A DNA stretch of 12,923 nucleotides, taken from an uncultured Elusimicrobia bacterium (GTDB taxonomy: Bacteria > Elusimicrobiota > Endomicrobiia > Endomicrobiales > Endomicrobiaceae). Both the position numbers and the translations under genes were made by a program. The stretch lies in the NCBI GenBank assembly GCA_900321055.1, contig ONUQ01000140.1, positions 1 through 12,923 of the forward strand, given 5' to 3'. Shown piece after piece: positions 12,920-12,923 of the stretch. Positions within the stretch are counted from its first letter, which is position 1. Each line of letters starts with the position of its first letter. The notes beneath the pieces are model-generated. The model did no database searches. It saw only the letters and a program-made list of their open reading frames with translations, and was not told the DNA's origin.

Positions 12920-12923
12920 AGTA

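Noticed and set aside
1..12923. CRISPR array, tRNA or rRNA genes, transposase or phage genes
   Set aside because: I looked for regularly spaced repeats, tRNA-like cloverleaf arms and mobile-element enzymes on both strands and saw none. The repeats present are irregular, short palindromes.

Overview
The window is AT-rich, at roughly 30% GC by eye, and densely coded. Every gene but one (rpsO) lies on the plus strand. The gene set points to an obligately or mainly anaerobic bacterium with a Gram-negative envelope. Oxygen and peroxide are handled by non-haem iron proteins (flavodiiron protein, superoxide reductase, two rubrerythrins, rubredoxin) rather than catalase or haem enzymes, and there are two LPS-core genes (Kdo transferase and a family GT9 glycosyltransferase). 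The low GC, the gene mix and the small palindromic intergenic repeats would fit a host- or gut-associated lineage such as Endomicrobia (Elusimicrobiota) or Gastranaerophilales-like bacteria. That placement is inference only; no marker here settles it.

Layout. Positions 1-406: rpsO (ribosomal protein S15) on the minus strand, with its own promoter and a leader hairpin, possibly followed by the very start of pnp. Positions 447-6382: an oxygen-defence and iron-sulfur block made of a PerR-type repressor, rubredoxin, a NifS homologue, a NifU/IscU scaffold, a flavodiiron protein, a desulfoferrodoxin-type superoxide reductase, rubrerythrin and a reverse-order rubrerythrin, closed by a strong terminator at 6406-6442. 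Positions 6530-10261: an NAD salvage operon behind a good sigma70-like promoter (pncA, pncB, nadE, nadM-Nudix), covering nicotinamide to NAD. Positions 10345-12678: waaA and a GT9 glycosyltransferase overlapping by one base. Positions 12679-12923: an intergenic mosaic of three palindromic repeats. No gene-free stretch exceeds 300 bases; the longest are 892-1135, 6383-6616 and 12679-12923.

How the genes fit together. The flavodiiron protein would reduce O2 to water, the superoxide reductase would turn superoxide into peroxide, and the rubrerythrins would reduce peroxide. The small rubredoxin is a plausible shared electron carrier. The scaffold protein would build or repair Fe-S clusters damaged by oxygen. 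The PerR-like regulator carries all five expected metal ligands and has a perfect 7-1-7 palindrome over its own transcription start and start codon, so self-repression is likely. No equally good copy of that operator was found in front of the other defence genes.

The most unusual item is the NifS homologue at 1297-2532. It is a full-length, uninterrupted cysteine-desulfurase fold protein that keeps the catalytic Cys but has lost the PLP-binding Lys and several other cofactor and substrate residues. It looks like a conserved pseudoenzyme paired with an intact scaffold. Other points of note are two genes (perR and waaA) whose promoters lie so close to the ATG that their mRNAs should be leaderless or nearly so, and at least three families of dispersed palindromic repeats, one with a compensatory stem change between copies.
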